From contig CAMLIL010000043.1 of assembly GCA_946480015.1 (NCBI GenBank), forward strand, positions 1 to 45,136: a DNA stretch of 45,136 nucleotides. The letters are read 5' to 3'. The stretch comes from an uncultured Oxalobacteraceae bacterium (GTDB taxonomy: Bacteria > Pseudomonadota > Gammaproteobacteria > Burkholderiales > Burkholderiaceae). Shown piece after piece: positions 1-10,206 of the stretch. A program made the translations under genes and the position numbers. Each line of letters begins with the position of its first letter. Position 1 is the stretch's first letter. The notes below the pieces were generated by a model. It had not been told where the DNA came from. It searched no databases and worked only from the letters and a program-made list of their open reading frames with translations.

Positions 1-325
1 TGCCCAGCTTGCGCTGCACGATGCAGGCGGTGCTGGGAAAGCTGCCGTGGAAATCGGGAGTCGAGCTGGCCACGATCACCAGGTCGATCTGTTCGGGGCG
101 CAGGTCGGCCATGTCGAGCGCCTGTTTGGCCGCTTCGACGGCCAGATCGGACGCCAGTTGGCCTTCGCCGACGTAATGGCGCGCGGAAATACCGCTGCGC
201 GAAACGATCCACTCGTCCGACGTTTCTATCCCCTTTTCCGCCAGGCGCGCGGCGAGATCGTGATTGGTCACGCGCTGCGGCGGCAGATAGCTGCCGGTGC
301 CGATAATTTTGCTGTAGAGAGTCAT
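1..325 (-). CDS. fabH: Beta-ketoacyl-ACP synthase III (FabH), partial
   Basis: Condenses acetyl-CoA with malonyl-ACP to start fatty acid synthesis in the cytoplasm. Only about 108 N-terminal residues are present and the gene runs off the left edge. The start reads [16 protein letters not shown], as FabH proteins do. It is followed by the conserved [10 protein letters not shown] segment and by [19 protein letters not shown], which lies just before the active-site Cys in this family, so the Cys-His-Asn triad is not visible. It starts 10 bp after the plsX stop on the same strand, the usual plsX-fabH order. Identification is from the sequence; activity is inferred. Confidence 0.93.
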   Translation of the reverse strand, partial: MTLYSKIIGTGSYLPPQRVTNHDLAARLAEKGIETSDEWIVSRSGISARHYVGEGQLASDLAVEAAKQALDMADLRPEQIDLVIVASSTPDFHGSFPSTACIVQRKLG

Positions 326-335
326 TGTTGCCGTC

Positions 336-1397
336 CTACTTGGTGGGTGAGCCTGGCGCGTCGGGGTCAGGCGTGCGGGGCATCAAATCGGCGATCATCA
401 CCGACAGCTGCTCCTGCACATTATATTTAGCCGCATCGAAAGAACGTTTGATCGCCCACTCGTACGAATAAGAATCGGCGCCGCCATGGCTTTTGAACAC
501 CAGGCCGCGCAGGCCAAGCAAACTGGCGCCGTTGTAACGCGAGGGATTGAACACGTCACCGAAATTCTTCAGGGCGCCGCGCCCGAACAGCGCGCCCAGC
601 ATCGTCATGGGGGAGCGGCGAAATTCGGTATTCAAGGCATTCTTGACGAAGCGGCCCAGGCCTTCGACCGCCTTGAGCGTGACGTTGCCGACGAAGCCGT
701 CGCACACCACGATATCGGTGGTGCCCTTGAAAATATCGTTGCCTTCAACGTTGCCGTAAAAATTAAGCCCGCCGCGCGCATGGTCGTCGTGCAAGAGTTT
801 GGCGGTGGCCTTGACCACTTCGTTGCCCTTGATTTCCTCGGTGCCCACGTTGAGCAGGCCGATGGTGGGCTTGGCGATGCCTTCCATGGCCGACACCAGC
901 ACCGAACCCATCACCGCGAACTGGTGCAGGTGATGCGGTTCGCAATCGACATTGGCGCCCAGGTCGAGCATATAGGTGGGACCGCCCTTCTGATTGGGCA
1001 GGATCGAGCAAATGGCGGGCCGGTCCACGCCGGCCATGGTCTTGAGGACATAGCGCGACACGGCCATCAGGGCGCCGGTATTGCCGGCCGAGACGCAGGC
1101 CTGGGCCGTGCCCCCCTTGACCATTTCGATGGCCACGCGCATCGACGAATCCTTCTTGCGGCGCAAGGCCACTTCGATCGGATCGTCCATCTCCACCACT
1201 TCCGACGCATGCACCACCGACAGGCGCTCGTGCTGGTCGGCCTTGTGCTTCTTGAGCTCGGCGCGCAGGACATCTTCCAGGCCAACCAGCACGAGCCGGG
1301 CCTGAGGTTCACGATTGACGAAGGAGATTGCTGCGGGAATAGTGACTGACGGGCCATGATCGCCACCCATACAGTCAATGGAAATTGTAATTGTCAT
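336..1397 (-). CDS. plsX: Phosphate acyltransferase PlsX
   Basis: PlsX makes acyl-phosphate from acyl-ACP, feeding PlsY in phospholipid synthesis; it is a peripheral membrane enzyme. The protein is 353 residues, normal for the family. Visible hallmarks are the N-terminal [12 protein letters not shown], the [11 protein letters not shown] segment, [19 protein letters not shown] and the [16 protein letters not shown] block. An upstream in-frame ATG at 1439 would add 14 residues, but the family start motif begins right after the ATG at 1397, so that start is preferred. It lies between rpmF and fabH on the same strand and is probably co-transcribed with them. Confidence 0.95.
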   Translation of the reverse strand: MTITISIDCMGGDHGPSVTIPAAISFVNREPQARLVLVGLEDVLRAELKKHKADQHERLSVVHASEVVEMDDPIEVALRRKKDSSMRVAIEMVKGGTAQACVSAGNTGALMAVSRYVLKTMAGVDRPAICSILPNQKGGPTYMLDLGANVDCEPHHLHQFAVMGSVLVSAMEGIAKPTIGLLNVGTEEIKGNEVVKATAKLLHDDHARGGLNFYGNVEGNDIFKGTTDIVVCDGFVGNVTLKAVEGLGRFVKNALNTEFRRSPMTMLGALFGRGALKNFGDVFNPSRYNGASLLGLRGLVFKSHGGADSYSYEWAIKRSFDAAKYNVQEQLSVMIADLMPRTPDPDAPGSPTK

Positions 1398-1413
1398 GTG
1401 GAGTGATGCAAAT

Positions 1414-1439
1414 GTGCGGCAGGCGAACGCCTGCGGCAC
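1414..1439 (-). promoter_or_regulatory. Intercistronic hairpin in the rpmF-plsX gap
   Basis: Arms 1414-1425 and 1428-1439 pair at 11 of 12 positions around a two-base loop, 16 bp upstream of the plsX ATG. There is no T-run, so it does not look like a terminator. It may be an mRNA processing or stability element. The rest of the 1398-1572 gap shows nothing I can name. Confidence 0.4.
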
Positions 1440-1572
1440 CCACCGTCATGCAGCATGACGAGGCGCATTAGGTGTGCAAGGGAAACTTGCAGCCGGTGAC
1501 AAAGAAAAAGCGGCGCGACGCACAGAAAATACGTTGCACCGCCTTCATTTTACTCAAAACGTAAAACGTCGA

Positions 1573-1755
1573 TTACTCGTCGTTTTTGGTCTTGAGCACT
1601 TTACGACCACGGTAGAAACCGTTCGGGCTGATGTGGTGACGCAGGTGCGTTTCACCGGTGGTTGGCTCGATGCCCAGTTGTGGCGCGACCAGGAAGTCGT
1701 GCGAACGGTGCATGCCGCGCTTGGATGGGGACTTCTTATTCTGCTGAACTGCCAT
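1573..1755 (-). CDS. rpmF: 50S ribosomal protein L32
   Basis: A small structural protein of the large ribosomal subunit. The 60 residues begin [20 protein letters not shown] and continue with [15 protein letters not shown], the diagnostic L32 pattern. There are no cysteines, so this is the zinc-free (C-minus) form. A clear ribosome binding site (AGGAG) lies before the ATG. It is between yceD and plsX, the common bacterial order, which couples ribosome and membrane-lipid synthesis. An extended -10 element upstream suggests its own promoter as well. Confidence 0.97.
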   Translation of the reverse strand: MAVQQNKKSPSKRGMHRSHDFLVAPQLGIEPTTGETHLRHHISPNGFYRGRKVLKTKNDE

Positions 1756-1782
1756 GATGACTCCTAATACATAAGTTCTAAA

Positions 1783-1791
1783 ATTCTAACA
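1783..1791 (-). promoter_or_regulatory. Possible extended -10 promoter for rpmF
   Basis: Read on the minus strand this is TGTTAGAAT, an extended -10 (TGn plus TAGAAT), about 28 bp before the rpmF ATG. No convincing -35 is seen at normal spacing. Nothing else recognisable lies in the gap 1792-1954. Confidence 0.35.
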
Positions 1792-1954
1792 CATTCGACC
1801 AGCAAATACATGCGAATCGAGTATCCCAGCGGCAAAACTCTGCCGACATGTTTCACGTTGTCTTACCTGTACTGCCACTTGCCATACTCGACTACTGCAC
1901 GCGTTTGACACGTTTCTTACGTACTACATGTTCGGTACTACTGCCCCGCCCCGC

Positions 1955-2452
1955 TCACTCGCCCTTGAGCGACTTCAGGCTGGCGAAGGGCGACGGCTTG
2001 TCGCTCTTGAGCCCATCGAGCAACCTGGTGTCGGGGCACACATCGTGTTTCGGCACCTGCGGCAAGGCCAGCAAGGCTTCATCTTCAATCAGGTCGCGGA
2101 TATCGCAGCTACGGCTGCCGACGATCACATCGATCGTCTCGTCGTCGAGGATCTCTTCGATCTCATCGGCGTGCGCATCGTCCTTGCCCAGCACCAGCAC
2201 GGTCGACGACTGCATCTCGTACTCGAACGGGCTCAGGCAGCGCTGACACACCAGATTGACGTTGCCGGCCACGGCCAGCGTGATCTGCGGATAACCCTGC
2301 GGGTGATTTCCACCCTGCACCGACCAACTCACGGCGCCGGACTCGTCGGCACAATCCTTCTTCAGCCGGTCCATTTCAGCGACAGGTGTGACACCTTCGC
2401 GCAGGCCGTTGTTTCGACAAAACTCGAAAGCGTCGATGACAAAAGCACTCAT
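1955..2452 (-). CDS. yceD: YceD family protein (DUF177, 23S rRNA accumulation protein)
   Basis: 165-residue YceD/DUF177 protein. In enterobacteria YceD is linked to 23S rRNA accumulation, and the gene is almost always upstream of rpmF, as here. Visible features are the LVCQRCLSPFEYEM segment carrying the CxxC pair and the acidic stretch DDAHADEIEE followed by IDVIVGSRSCDIRDLIEDEALLALP, where family members have a conserved DLIEDELLLALP-like block. It is first in the minus-strand operon and sits directly downstream of the promoter at 2481-2510. Its molecular activity is not established. Confidence 0.88.
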   Translation of the reverse strand: MSAFVIDAFEFCRNNGLREGVTPVAEMDRLKKDCADESGAVSWSVQGGNHPQGYPQITLAVAGNVNLVCQRCLSPFEYEMQSSTVLVLGKDDAHADEIEEILDDETIDVIVGSRSCDIRDLIEDEALLALPQVPKHDVCPDTRLLDGLKSDKPSPFASLKSLKGE

Positions 2453-2475
2453 TGCAGAAATTTTCCCCGGAAAAC

Positions 2476-2501
2476 CTGCGATAATAACAGGCTTATCGCA
2501 G
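2476..2501. repeat. 9-bp perfect inverted repeat in the yceD/maf divergent region
   Basis: CTGCGATAA at 2476-2484 pairs exactly with TTATCGCAG at 2493-2501 around an 8-base loop. It overlaps the -10 element and spacer of the yceD promoter, so it could be an operator or a cruciform-forming site. No regulator is identified. Confidence 0.6.
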
Positions 2502-2510
2502 TGGAGTCAA
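2481..2510 (-). promoter_or_regulatory. Sigma70-type promoter of the yceD-rpmF-plsX-fabH operon
   Basis: On the minus strand: -35 TTGACT (2510-2505), 18-bp spacer, -10 TATTAT (2486-2481) with an upstream TG that also makes it an extended -10. Transcription would begin near 2474, giving a short leader to the yceD ATG at 2452. Confidence 0.65.
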
Positions 2511-2603
2511 AGACTTGGGCGATTTTTCGCGCCCCGCAGCGTACATCCGTTGCGGGCATGATTGTAAACCCGACGAAGCAATAATGATAGCAAGGAGTTC
2601 GTC

Positions 2604-3200
2604 ATGCAGCGCCTGATTCTTGCCTCCAGCTCGGCCTACCGGCGTGAATTGCTCGAACGGCTGCGCCTGCCCTTCGAGGTGATGGTGCCGGACATCGATG
2701 AAACGCCCCTGCCCGGCGAGAGCCCGGAAGCGACCGCGCTGCGCCTGGCCCGCGCCAAGGCCCAGGCGGTGGCGGCGCGCGCGCCCGGCAGCCTGGTGAT
2801 CGGCTCGGACCAGGTCGCCACCCTGGATGGCGAACAGATCGGCAAACCCGGCAATCACGCCAATGCCCTGGCGCAGTTGCAAAAGATGCGCGGCCGGCGC
2901 GTGGTCTTCCACACGGCCCTGTGCCTGTGGGACGACCGTGGCGCCGCGCTGACCGGCCACGCCCAGCTGGAAAATATCCAAACCTTCGTTACCTTCCGCG
3001 ACCTGCCCGACAGCGAGCTCGACGCTTACCTGCGCATCGAGCAACCCTACGATTGCGCCGGCAGCGCCAAGAACGAAGGGCTGGGCATCGCCATTCTCGA
3101 ACGCATCGACAGCGTCGATCCGACCGCATTGACCGGCCTGCCGCTGATCGCCCTGACCGGCATGCTGCGCAAGGCCGGCGTGGCTTTTTTTAATTCCTGA
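2604..3200 (+). CDS. Maf/YceF-type nucleoside triphosphate pyrophosphatase
   Basis: Maf-family enzymes hydrolyse non-canonical or modified NTPs to NMP and pyrophosphate. The YceF branch prefers 7-methyl-GTP. The 198 residues show the family opening LILASSSAYRRELLERL, the DETPLPGE segment, ALRLARAKAQAVA, and the catalytic VIGSDQVATLDG with its aspartate. These opening motifs look closer to YceF than to the dTTP/UTP-specific YhdE branch, but substrate is inferred. A GGAG-like ribosome binding site precedes the ATG. It is divergent from yceD and 9 bp upstream of the methyltransferase gene, probably as a two-gene operon. Confidence 0.9.
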   Translation: MQRLILASSSAYRRELLERLRLPFEVMVPDIDETPLPGESPEATALRLARAKAQAVAARAPGSLVIGSDQVATLDGEQIGKPGNHANALAQLQKMRGRRVVFHTALCLWDDRGAALTGHAQLENIQTFVTFRDLPDSELDAYLRIEQPYDCAGSAKNEGLGIAILERIDSVDPTALTGLPLIALTGMLRKAGVAFFNS

Positions 3201-3209
3201 CCATTAGCA

Positions 3210-3962
3210 ATGAGCACCGGCACCCTCTTCCTGATTCCCAACACCCTCGGCCCCACCGATCCCGCGCCGGACGCGCTGTCGCACATTTTGCCCACGCAAG
3301 TGCAAGCCATCACGTCGCGGCTCGACTATTTCGTGGCTGAGAACGCCAAGACGGCGCGCGCCTTTCTCAAGCTCATCGCCGTGAACAACCCGCTGGCCAA
3401 GCCGCTGCAAGAGATCGAGATTGCCGAACTGAATGTCAACACGCCGGCCGCCGCCCTGTATGGCTTGCTGGCGCCGCTGCTGGCCGGGCGCGACGCCGGG
3501 CTGGTGTCGGAAGCGGGCGTGCCGGCGGTGGCCGATCCCGGCGCGGACCTGGTGCGCATCGCCCATCAGCACGGCATCACGGTGCGTCCGCTGGTCGGCC
3601 CCTCGTCGCTCTTGCTGGCCGTCATGGCCAGCGGCCTGAATGGCCAGAGTTTTGCCTTCAACGGCTACTTGCCCACCGATGCGGCCGCGCGCAGCAAGCG
3701 CATCCGCGAACTGGAGCAGCGTTCGCGCAGCGAAAAGCAGACCCAGCTGCTGATCGAAACGCCCTACCGCAACGCGGCCATGCTGGAAGCGCTGGTGCTG
3801 GCGTGCCAGGGCAGCACCCTGGTGTGCGTGGCAACCGACCTGAGCCTGCCGAGCGAGCGGGTGAAGACCTTGAGCGCGGCCAAGTGGAAAGCGCTGCTGG
3901 CGACCGGCAACGCACCGGATTTCCACAAAAAGCCGACCGTCTTCCTGCTGCTGGGACAATAG
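3210..3962 (+). CDS. SAM-dependent tetrapyrrole-methylase-fold methyltransferase, RsmI-like paralog
   Basis: 250-residue TP-methylase-fold protein related to RsmI, the 16S rRNA C1402 2'-O-methyltransferase. Matching segments are GTLFLIPNTLGP (RsmI has a VATPIGNLGD-like start), DYFVAENAKTAR, AGLVSEAGVPAVADPGADLVRIA, VRPLVGPSSLLLAVMASGL and LIETPYRN. The altered N-terminal loop suggests a paralog, not RsmI itself, so no symbol is given. It follows maf closely, and its end lies 4 bp from the convergent EAL-HDOD gene. Confidence 0.82.
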   Translation: MSTGTLFLIPNTLGPTDPAPDALSHILPTQVQAITSRLDYFVAENAKTARAFLKLIAVNNPLAKPLQEIEIAELNVNTPAAALYGLLAPLLAGRDAGLVSEAGVPAVADPGADLVRIAHQHGITVRPLVGPSSLLLAVMASGLNGQSFAFNGYLPTDAAARSKRIRELEQRSRSEKQTQLLIETPYRNAAMLEALVLACQGSTLVCVATDLSLPSERVKTLSAAKWKALLATGNAPDFHKKPTVFLLLGQ

Positions 3963-3966
3963 CCGG

Positions 3967-5241
3967 CTAGTTGAGCTTGGCCGGCACCTCCTGGGCCAAT
4001 TCATTGACCCACGCAAAAGCTTGCAGCTCGATCTCGCGGATCTGCTTGACCGTCATGCCCAGCTGCTTGAGCAACTTGCTCAGCTGGGTGCCGCGTTTCG
4101 GGTTTTCCACCAACTCGACCACCTTGAGCATTTCCCCCAGCACGCCGGCGCGCTGCAACAGCGCCAGCCGCACATCCTCCGGCACCTCGACGGTCTCGAG
4201 GATGTCGGCCATGGCCATGGAAAACAGCGCGTCCATCAGCGACATGATGCCGACCGTAAAACTCTTTTCCGGGCACACGTCGAGGCGCGCCGGCATGCGG
4301 TGCGCCATCAATTCCATCAGCTTGCCGCGCGTGGTGGCCATTTGCAGCAGCGGCGAGCTGAGCTCGACCTCGGTACCCGGCTTGGCGTACAGCAGGATTT
4401 GCAGCCAGCGCTGCAATTGCGTGCGCCCCAGCACCTCGAGCGCCTCGCCCAAGGTATCGATGCGCCCGCGCGCGCCTGAGGCCGGCGTGTTCACCAGACG
4501 CAGCAGATTGAGGCTGATGAGCGCATCGCGCTTGACCGCCTTTTCGATCGCGCGGTTGTCGGCGTCCGAATTGATCAGTTCGAGCAGGCGCACAATGGTC
4601 AGTTCGGACGGCGCGATCTTCTTGCCGCTCAGGATGGCCGGGCGGGCGAAATAAAATCCCTGGAAATATTCAAAGCCCAGTTCCATGCATTGCTTGAACT
4701 GCTCGACCGTCTCGACCTTTTCGGCCAGCAGCTTTTTGTTCGCGCCGCGCAAGGCCCGCGCCAGCGTGACGAGCCCGTCCGCATCGACGCCTTTCAGGTC
4801 GATCTTGACCACGTCGACCAGGGCCACCAGCTTGCGCACGTCGTCCGAATCGGCCACCACATCGTCGAGCGCGAACTTGAAGCCCGCCTCTTTCAGTTCG
4901 GCCACGCGGGCGAGCACCTCGGGCGTCGCCTTGACGGTTTCGAGGATTTCCAGGATCACCTTATCGTGCGGCAGGAAGCGCACGAAGTCGCTCATCAGCG
5001 ACACTTCATCGACATTCACGAACGCCAGCCGCTCGCCCACCACCTGGTGCATGCCCAGTTGCGAGGCGTGCGAAATCACCGCGGCCGTGGCGGCCGCGTC
5101 ATTGGTGACATTGGCATCGGTCGCGTCGGCGCTGCGGAACAGCAGCTCGAACGCCACCAGCCGCTGATTTCTGCCGAGAATTGGCTGCCGAGCAAGGAAA
5201 AAATCGTCGCTGGGAAGCGCAAGATCGGTCGATGCATCCAT
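3967..5241 (-). CDS. EAL-HDOD signalling protein (YuxH family)
   Basis: 424 residues with an EAL-like domain (about 14-200) followed by a HDOD domain (about 205-395). The opening FFLARQPILGRNQ and VAFELLFR is typical of YuxH-type proteins. The EAL signature is changed to ELL, while VNVDE, LEILE, ALDDV, VKIDLKG, AEKVET and FQGFYFARP are retained. Several metal and substrate ligands of c-di-GMP phosphodiesterases are therefore present, but the altered signature makes catalysis uncertain. HDOD domains are usually regulatory. No signal peptide or membrane segment is seen, so it is cytoplasmic. It is a stand-alone gene convergent with the methyltransferase. Confidence 0.85.
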   Translation of the reverse strand: MDASTDLALPSDDFFLARQPILGRNQRLVAFELLFRSADATDANVTNDAAATAAVISHASQLGMHQVVGERLAFVNVDEVSLMSDFVRFLPHDKVILEILETVKATPEVLARVAELKEAGFKFALDDVVADSDDVRKLVALVDVVKIDLKGVDADGLVTLARALRGANKKLLAEKVETVEQFKQCMELGFEYFQGFYFARPAILSGKKIAPSELTIVRLLELINSDADNRAIEKAVKRDALISLNLLRLVNTPASGARGRIDTLGEALEVLGRTQLQRWLQILLYAKPGTEVELSSPLLQMATTRGKLMELMAHRMPARLDVCPEKSFTVGIMSLMDALFSMAMADILETVEVPEDVRLALLQRAGVLGEMLKVVELVENPKRGTQLSKLLKQLGMTVKQIREIELQAFAWVNELAQEVPAKLN

Positions 5242-5316
5242 GAAATAGCCGTTGATCGATAGTCGGTTGCATGGCGCCAGCTGACGCCATGTTGTGACTA
5301 TACTACGGCTCTGCGG

Positions 5317-6456
5317 TTAGGGGCGGCGCGAACCGGGCGTGCGCGCGGCGCCCCGGGTACGCCCGTCGGCGGGGCCGGTACGCCCGTCGGTGGGGCGCGT
5401 ACGGCCGTTCGTGGCACGTGCCGGCGTCTTGGGCTCGGGCGTCCCCGGCGGCGGCTGGCCGGGCAAACGCAGGCTGCCGGTGCCGGACATCGGGCTGGCC
5501 TTGCGCGCATTGCCCACCGGGACGCGCGCGGCGCCATGTGCCGCCGGCCGGCTGGCCGCCGAACCGGTCACCTGCACGCCTTTTTCGATGGTGAAGCGGG
5601 CGCCGCTGTCCTTGCCCAGCACGGCCACCAGATACGGCATCACTTCGCGCAGGATCGGTTCCAGGGTGTACGGCGGGTTCAGAATGAACATGCCGCTGCT
5701 GTGCAGGCCGAAGCCGTCGGGTCCGGGCGTGGAAATGGTCAGGGTGACGTTCAACCATTCCTTGGCCGCGAGGCGCTTGAGCTTGTCGGCGAACTGGCGC
5801 GATTCCATGCGCTGCAGCACTGGATACCAGATCGCGTAGATACCGGTCGGAAAGCGCGTCAGCGCATCTTCCAGGGTATCGCGCACCTTGCGGTAATCCT
5901 GCTTGTCTTCGTAAGGCGGATCGATCAGCACCAGACCACGGCGCGACGGCGTCGGCAACAGCTTTTTGAGATTGAGAAAGCCGTCGGCACGCTCGATCAG
6001 CACGCGGCGCCCGCGCGCCGAGGGACGCTCGCCCTGCGCGGCGGCATGCGCCTCGACCTTGCGGAAATTATCGGCCAGAATTTTGCTGTCGGCCGGATGC
6101 AGTTCGAACAGGCGCAGGCGGTCGTGTTCGCGCAACACCTTGTCGGCGCAGTACGGCGAACCGGGGTAATAGCGCATCTTGCCGCTTGGATTGAGTCCGC
6201 GGATCAGGTTAAGGTACTCGGCCAAAGCGGGCGGCAGATCCTTGCGCTCCCACAGCGGGCCGATACCGGTTTCGTACTCGGCGTTTTTGGCGGCGTAGCC
6301 ACCGTCGAGCGCGTACACGCCGGCACCGGAATGGGTGTCGATATAGGTATAGGCCGTGTCTTTCTGGTTCAGATACTGCAGCAGCTGAATCTGGACGAAG
6401 TGCTTGAGGACGTCGGCGTGATTACCCGCGTGAAAGGCGTGGCGGTAGCTCAACAT
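5317..6456 (-). CDS. rlmJ: 23S rRNA (adenine-2030 N6)-methyltransferase RlmJ with extended C-terminal tail
   Basis: Methylates A2030 of 23S rRNA. Residues 1 to about 285 follow RlmJ: start MLSYRHAFHAGNHADVLKH, the SAM-binding IDTHSGAGVY, YPGSPYCADKVLRE, LFELHPAD and the catalytic LIDPPYEDKQDY, then GLHSSGMFILNPPY. E. coli RlmJ is about 280 residues; this protein has 379. The extra tail of roughly 90 residues is low-complexity, rich in Arg, Pro, Gly and Thr, and ends in seven-residue repeats of the GRTRPTD type encoded by a 21-bp tandem repeat. The tail is predicted disordered and basic; RNA binding is only a guess. Confidence 0.9.
   Translation of the reverse strand: MLSYRHAFHAGNHADVLKHFVQIQLLQYLNQKDTAYTYIDTHSGAGVYALDGGYAAKNAEYETGIGPLWERKDLPPALAEYLNLIRGLNPSGKMRYYPGSPYCADKVLREHDRLRLFELHPADSKILADNFRKVEAHAAAQGERPSARGRRVLIERADGFLNLKKLLPTPSRRGLVLIDPPYEDKQDYRKVRDTLEDALTRFPTGIYAIWYPVLQRMESRQFADKLKRLAAKEWLNVTLTISTPGPDGFGLHSSGMFILNPPYTLEPILREVMPYLVAVLGKDSGARFTIEKGVQVTGSAASRPAAHGAARVPVGNARKASPMSGTGSLRLPGQPPPGTPEPKTPARATNGRTRPTDGRTGPADGRTRGAARTPGSRRP
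5357..5419. repeat. 21-bp tandem repeat, three copies, inside the rlmJ 3' end
   Basis: Copies start at 5357, 5378 and 5399, each beginning GTACGSCCGT. The first two differ at three positions and the third is more diverged. The 21-bp unit keeps frame and encodes a seven-residue basic repeat on the minus strand. Confidence 0.75.
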
Positions 6457-6514
6457 AGGGAATTTCCAAGGATGCGTTCAATCCGCCATTATCCGCTATT
6501 CCTCGCCACGGACG

Positions 6515-6546
6515 AAAAAAAGCCGCGGCATCGCTGCCGCGGCTTT
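6515..6546 (-). terminator. Rho-independent terminator of aceA
   Basis: Perfect 11-bp stem (6519-6529 with 6536-6546) around a six-base loop, followed in the minus direction by a run of T. It lies about 30 bp after the aceA stop codon. Confidence 0.85.
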
Positions 6547-6578
6547 GCAGTCGGCCGCCTGGATAAGGCGGGTGGAAC

Positions 6579-7877
<1,299 letters not shown>

Positions 7878-8344
7878 GGTGGTTCTCCTAGATAAAAATG
7901 CTGAGTTAAGAAACGAAGTCCGTTGAACAAATAATAGGCCCCTTTGTGCACAGCAGCAAGGGTCTTATATAAGACAGATAAGTAAAAAATGTACCATTAA
8001 AATCAATGATTTACGTTTTGAATTTCATGATCCAAAACGATATTTCTTAAAATGGAAGAGAGCGCTGGCCAGGCCGTCGACATCGTTTCGCATCATGAAA
8101 TGCACGATTCGCCTAATGAAAAATGCCTCCGATTTGAGCAGGTCGATGGTGCCGGTTTGGATTCGATGATAGAAGGGGAAGAATCAGTGCGCGTTGCTTG
8201 TCATCAATGAACCACGGGGGATCTCGAAAAAAACCGTAGCGAGCGGCGCAGTTTCGTTCGAGAAGCGCAGCCGTACGAAGGTAGGGTGAGCATCGCAGGG
8301 CGAAAATTGGGCCGCGCAGAAGGTTTTTCGAGGCTCCCAACGGA
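7878..8344. other. Non-coding region upstream of aceA
   Basis: About 470 bp between aceA and the rraA-like gene, A+T-richer in 7920-8070. It must carry the aceA promoter. A 14-bp palindrome at 7962-7975 is the only clear site. I see no gene or RNA in 8070-8344. Confidence 0.5.
7962..7975. promoter_or_regulatory. Perfect 14-bp palindrome, candidate aceA operator
   Basis: GTCTTATATAAGAC is fully self-complementary and lies about 85 bp upstream of the aceA ATG in the A+T-rich stretch expected to hold the promoter. Size and symmetry fit a dimeric repressor or activator site. The regulator is unknown. Confidence 0.55.
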
Positions 8345-8851
8345 TCAGGCGAGCTTTTGCTGGCACACCAGGATGCCGTCGGCATCGGCATAGAGCCAGT
8401 CGCCGGGCTGCACGGCCACGCCGGCGATCATGACGCGGACATTGCGTTCGCCAACGTTCTTCTTGTTACTCTTTTTGGGATGGGCGGCCAGCGCCCGCAC
8501 CCCGATCTCGCAGGCGTTGATTTCATCGCTGTCGCGCACGCAGCCGTCGACCACGATGCCGGCCCAGCCGTTGCCCTGGGCCAGCAGGGCCAATTGGCCA
8601 CCCACCAGTGCGCAGCGCAGGCTGGCGCCGCCGTCGATCACCAGCACATTGCCGTTGCCGGGCGCTTCCAGCGTCGAGCGCACCAGCGAGTTGTCTTCGA
8701 ACACTTTCAAGGTGGTGACCCGGCCGCAGAAGCGGCCGCGCCGGCCGAAATGGCGAAATAACGGCGGCAGCACGGCAAGACGGCCATCTTCCAGCAATTG
8801 CGGATGATCGTCGCACAGGTCGGTGGTGGCGAAATCAGGGGCGTGCATCAT
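8345..8851 (-). CDS. RraA family protein (HMG/CHA aldolase-like, RNase E inhibitor-like)
   Basis: 168-residue RraA-fold protein. Family members include the RNase E regulator RraA and class II 4-hydroxy-4-methyl-2-oxoglutarate aldolase/oxaloacetate decarboxylase, and sequence alone does not separate the roles. Visible hallmarks are [48 protein letters not shown] with the Arg-Asp pair of the aldolase site, [19 protein letters not shown] and [13 protein letters not shown]. The start is one of two adjacent ATGs (8851 or 8848), with only a weak ribosome binding site. It is 38 bp downstream of the MFS gene on the same strand. Confidence 0.88.
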   Translation of the reverse strand: MMHAPDFATTDLCDDHPQLLEDGRLAVLPPLFRHFGRRGRFCGRVTTLKVFEDNSLVRSTLEAPGNGNVLVIDGGASLRCALVGGQLALLAQGNGWAGIVVDGCVRDSDEINACEIGVRALAAHPKKSNKKNVGERNVRVMIAGVAVQPGDWLYADADGILVCQQKLA

Positions 8852-8889
8852 AGAAGGATCATGGTTGAATTGGCATTGCTGCCAATCTA

Positions 8890-10095
8890 TCACGCCTTTT
8901 GAAGCTGGGGAGCGCGGCTCCGCCCGCCTACCCCGACCGCCGTGGCGATCGCCAGCAACTGGAACAGCGCGACCACCACGAACACCCATGACGTGTGCTG
9001 GTGGTCGAGCAGCGCGCCGAACAGCAGCGGGCCCACCGCCAGGCCGCTGTCCAGGCCCGAATACACCACCCCGAACACCCGCCCGGTGGCGTTTTTCGGG
9101 GCGGCGGCGCGGATCAGCAGATCGCGTGAAGGGCCGGCCACGCCCGCCGCCAGACCGATGGCGCCCATCAGCACCACCGCCATCCAGCCCGGCACCACGG
9201 CCGCCGCCAGCAGCAGCGCCATCAGCGCCGCGGCGGTGAACGCGGTGGCGATGGTGCGGTCGGGCTGGCGTCCTTGCGCGGCCAGAAAGCCGCCGGCCAC
9301 CATCCCGCCCGCCGAGGCCAGCATATAGGAGGTGTAGGCGGTCGTGGCAGTGGCCAGCGACATGCCGTACAGCGCGCTCAGCGTGGTCAGCGAAAAACTC
9401 TGGATGCCGCCCAGCGCCACCGCGGTCAGAAAGAAAAAGCCAAAGCTCATCCACACCGCCGGCAGCTTCATGAAGTCAAGCGCCCCGCCCTGCGCTGCGG
9501 CATGACGCTGCGGCACCGGGTCGGTATGCAGCACCTCGCGCTGCAGCACCAGCACGGCCAGGGTCGCGAACGCGACCGCCGCGCCGGCCAGCAAGGCGCT
9601 GCGCCAGCCCGCCACGGCGGCGATACCGCCCAGCAGCACCGGTGCCGCCGCCCAGCCCAGGTTGCCCGTCACGCCGTGCACGGAAAACGCATGGGCCAGG
9701 CGCGCCTTGCTGACGCGCTGGTTGAGCAAGGTGTAGTCGGCCGGGTGAAACACCGCGTTGCCCAATCCGGCCAGCATGGCGCCGGCGACCAGCATGGCGT
9801 AGTGCTGGGCGGCCGACAGCACCAGGGCCGCCGTGCCCAGCAGCGCCAGCCCGGCGAACAGCACGCTGCGCGCGCCGGCCCGGTCGACCACGAAGCCGGC
9901 CAGCGCCTGGCCGATCCCGGACACGACGAAAAACACGGTCATCAACAGGCCCAGTTCGGCATACGACAAGCCGAACGCCGGCTTCAGGAAAGGAAACAGC
10001 GCCGCCAGAATCAGGTGAAAGAAGTGCGATACGCCGTGCGCCAGACCGACCAGTCCGATCACGCGCGCATCCTGCCTCAAGCTTGCCGTTTGCAT
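8890..10095 (-). CDS. MFS transporter, Fsr-like
   Basis: 401-residue inner-membrane transporter of the major facilitator superfamily with about 12 hydrophobic segments in two halves. The opening [21 protein letters not shown] and [18 protein letters not shown] resemble the Fsr (fosmidomycin resistance) branch. The MFS loop motif appears as [13 protein letters not shown] after helix 2. Substrate is unknown and drug efflux is only a family suggestion. AAGGATG precedes the ATG. The gene is divergent from the AraC regulator at 10207 across a 111-bp gap, a typical regulator-target pair. Confidence 0.85.
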   Translation of the reverse strand: MQTASLRQDARVIGLVGLAHGVSHFFHLILAALFPFLKPAFGLSYAELGLLMTVFFVVSGIGQALAGFVVDRAGARSVLFAGLALLGTAALVLSAAQHYAMLVAGAMLAGLGNAVFHPADYTLLNQRVSKARLAHAFSVHGVTGNLGWAAAPVLLGGIAAVAGWRSALLAGAAVAFATLAVLVLQREVLHTDPVPQRHAAAQGGALDFMKLPAVWMSFGFFFLTAVALGGIQSFSLTTLSALYGMSLATATTAYTSYMLASAGGMVAGGFLAAQGRQPDRTIATAFTAAALMALLLAAAVVPGWMAVVLMGAIGLAAGVAGPSRDLLIRAAAPKNATGRVFGVVYSGLDSGLAVGPLLFGALLDHQHTSWVFVVVALFQLLAIATAVGVGGRSRAPQLQKA

Positions 10096-10206
10096 GGCTC
10101 ATCCTTTGTTGTTGTGAGTTGAAAAGCCAGTGTAAGCAAAAACAGATCGACAGTTTCGCGACAGAAGGACATACTTTATCGAAAAACCGCCAAGCTGATT
10201 GCCGCC

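Noticed and set aside
8113..8391. Minus-strand open frame in the aceA upstream region
   Set aside because: Overlaps the rraA-like gene end, shows no recognisable motif and has no ribosome binding site; treated as non-coding.
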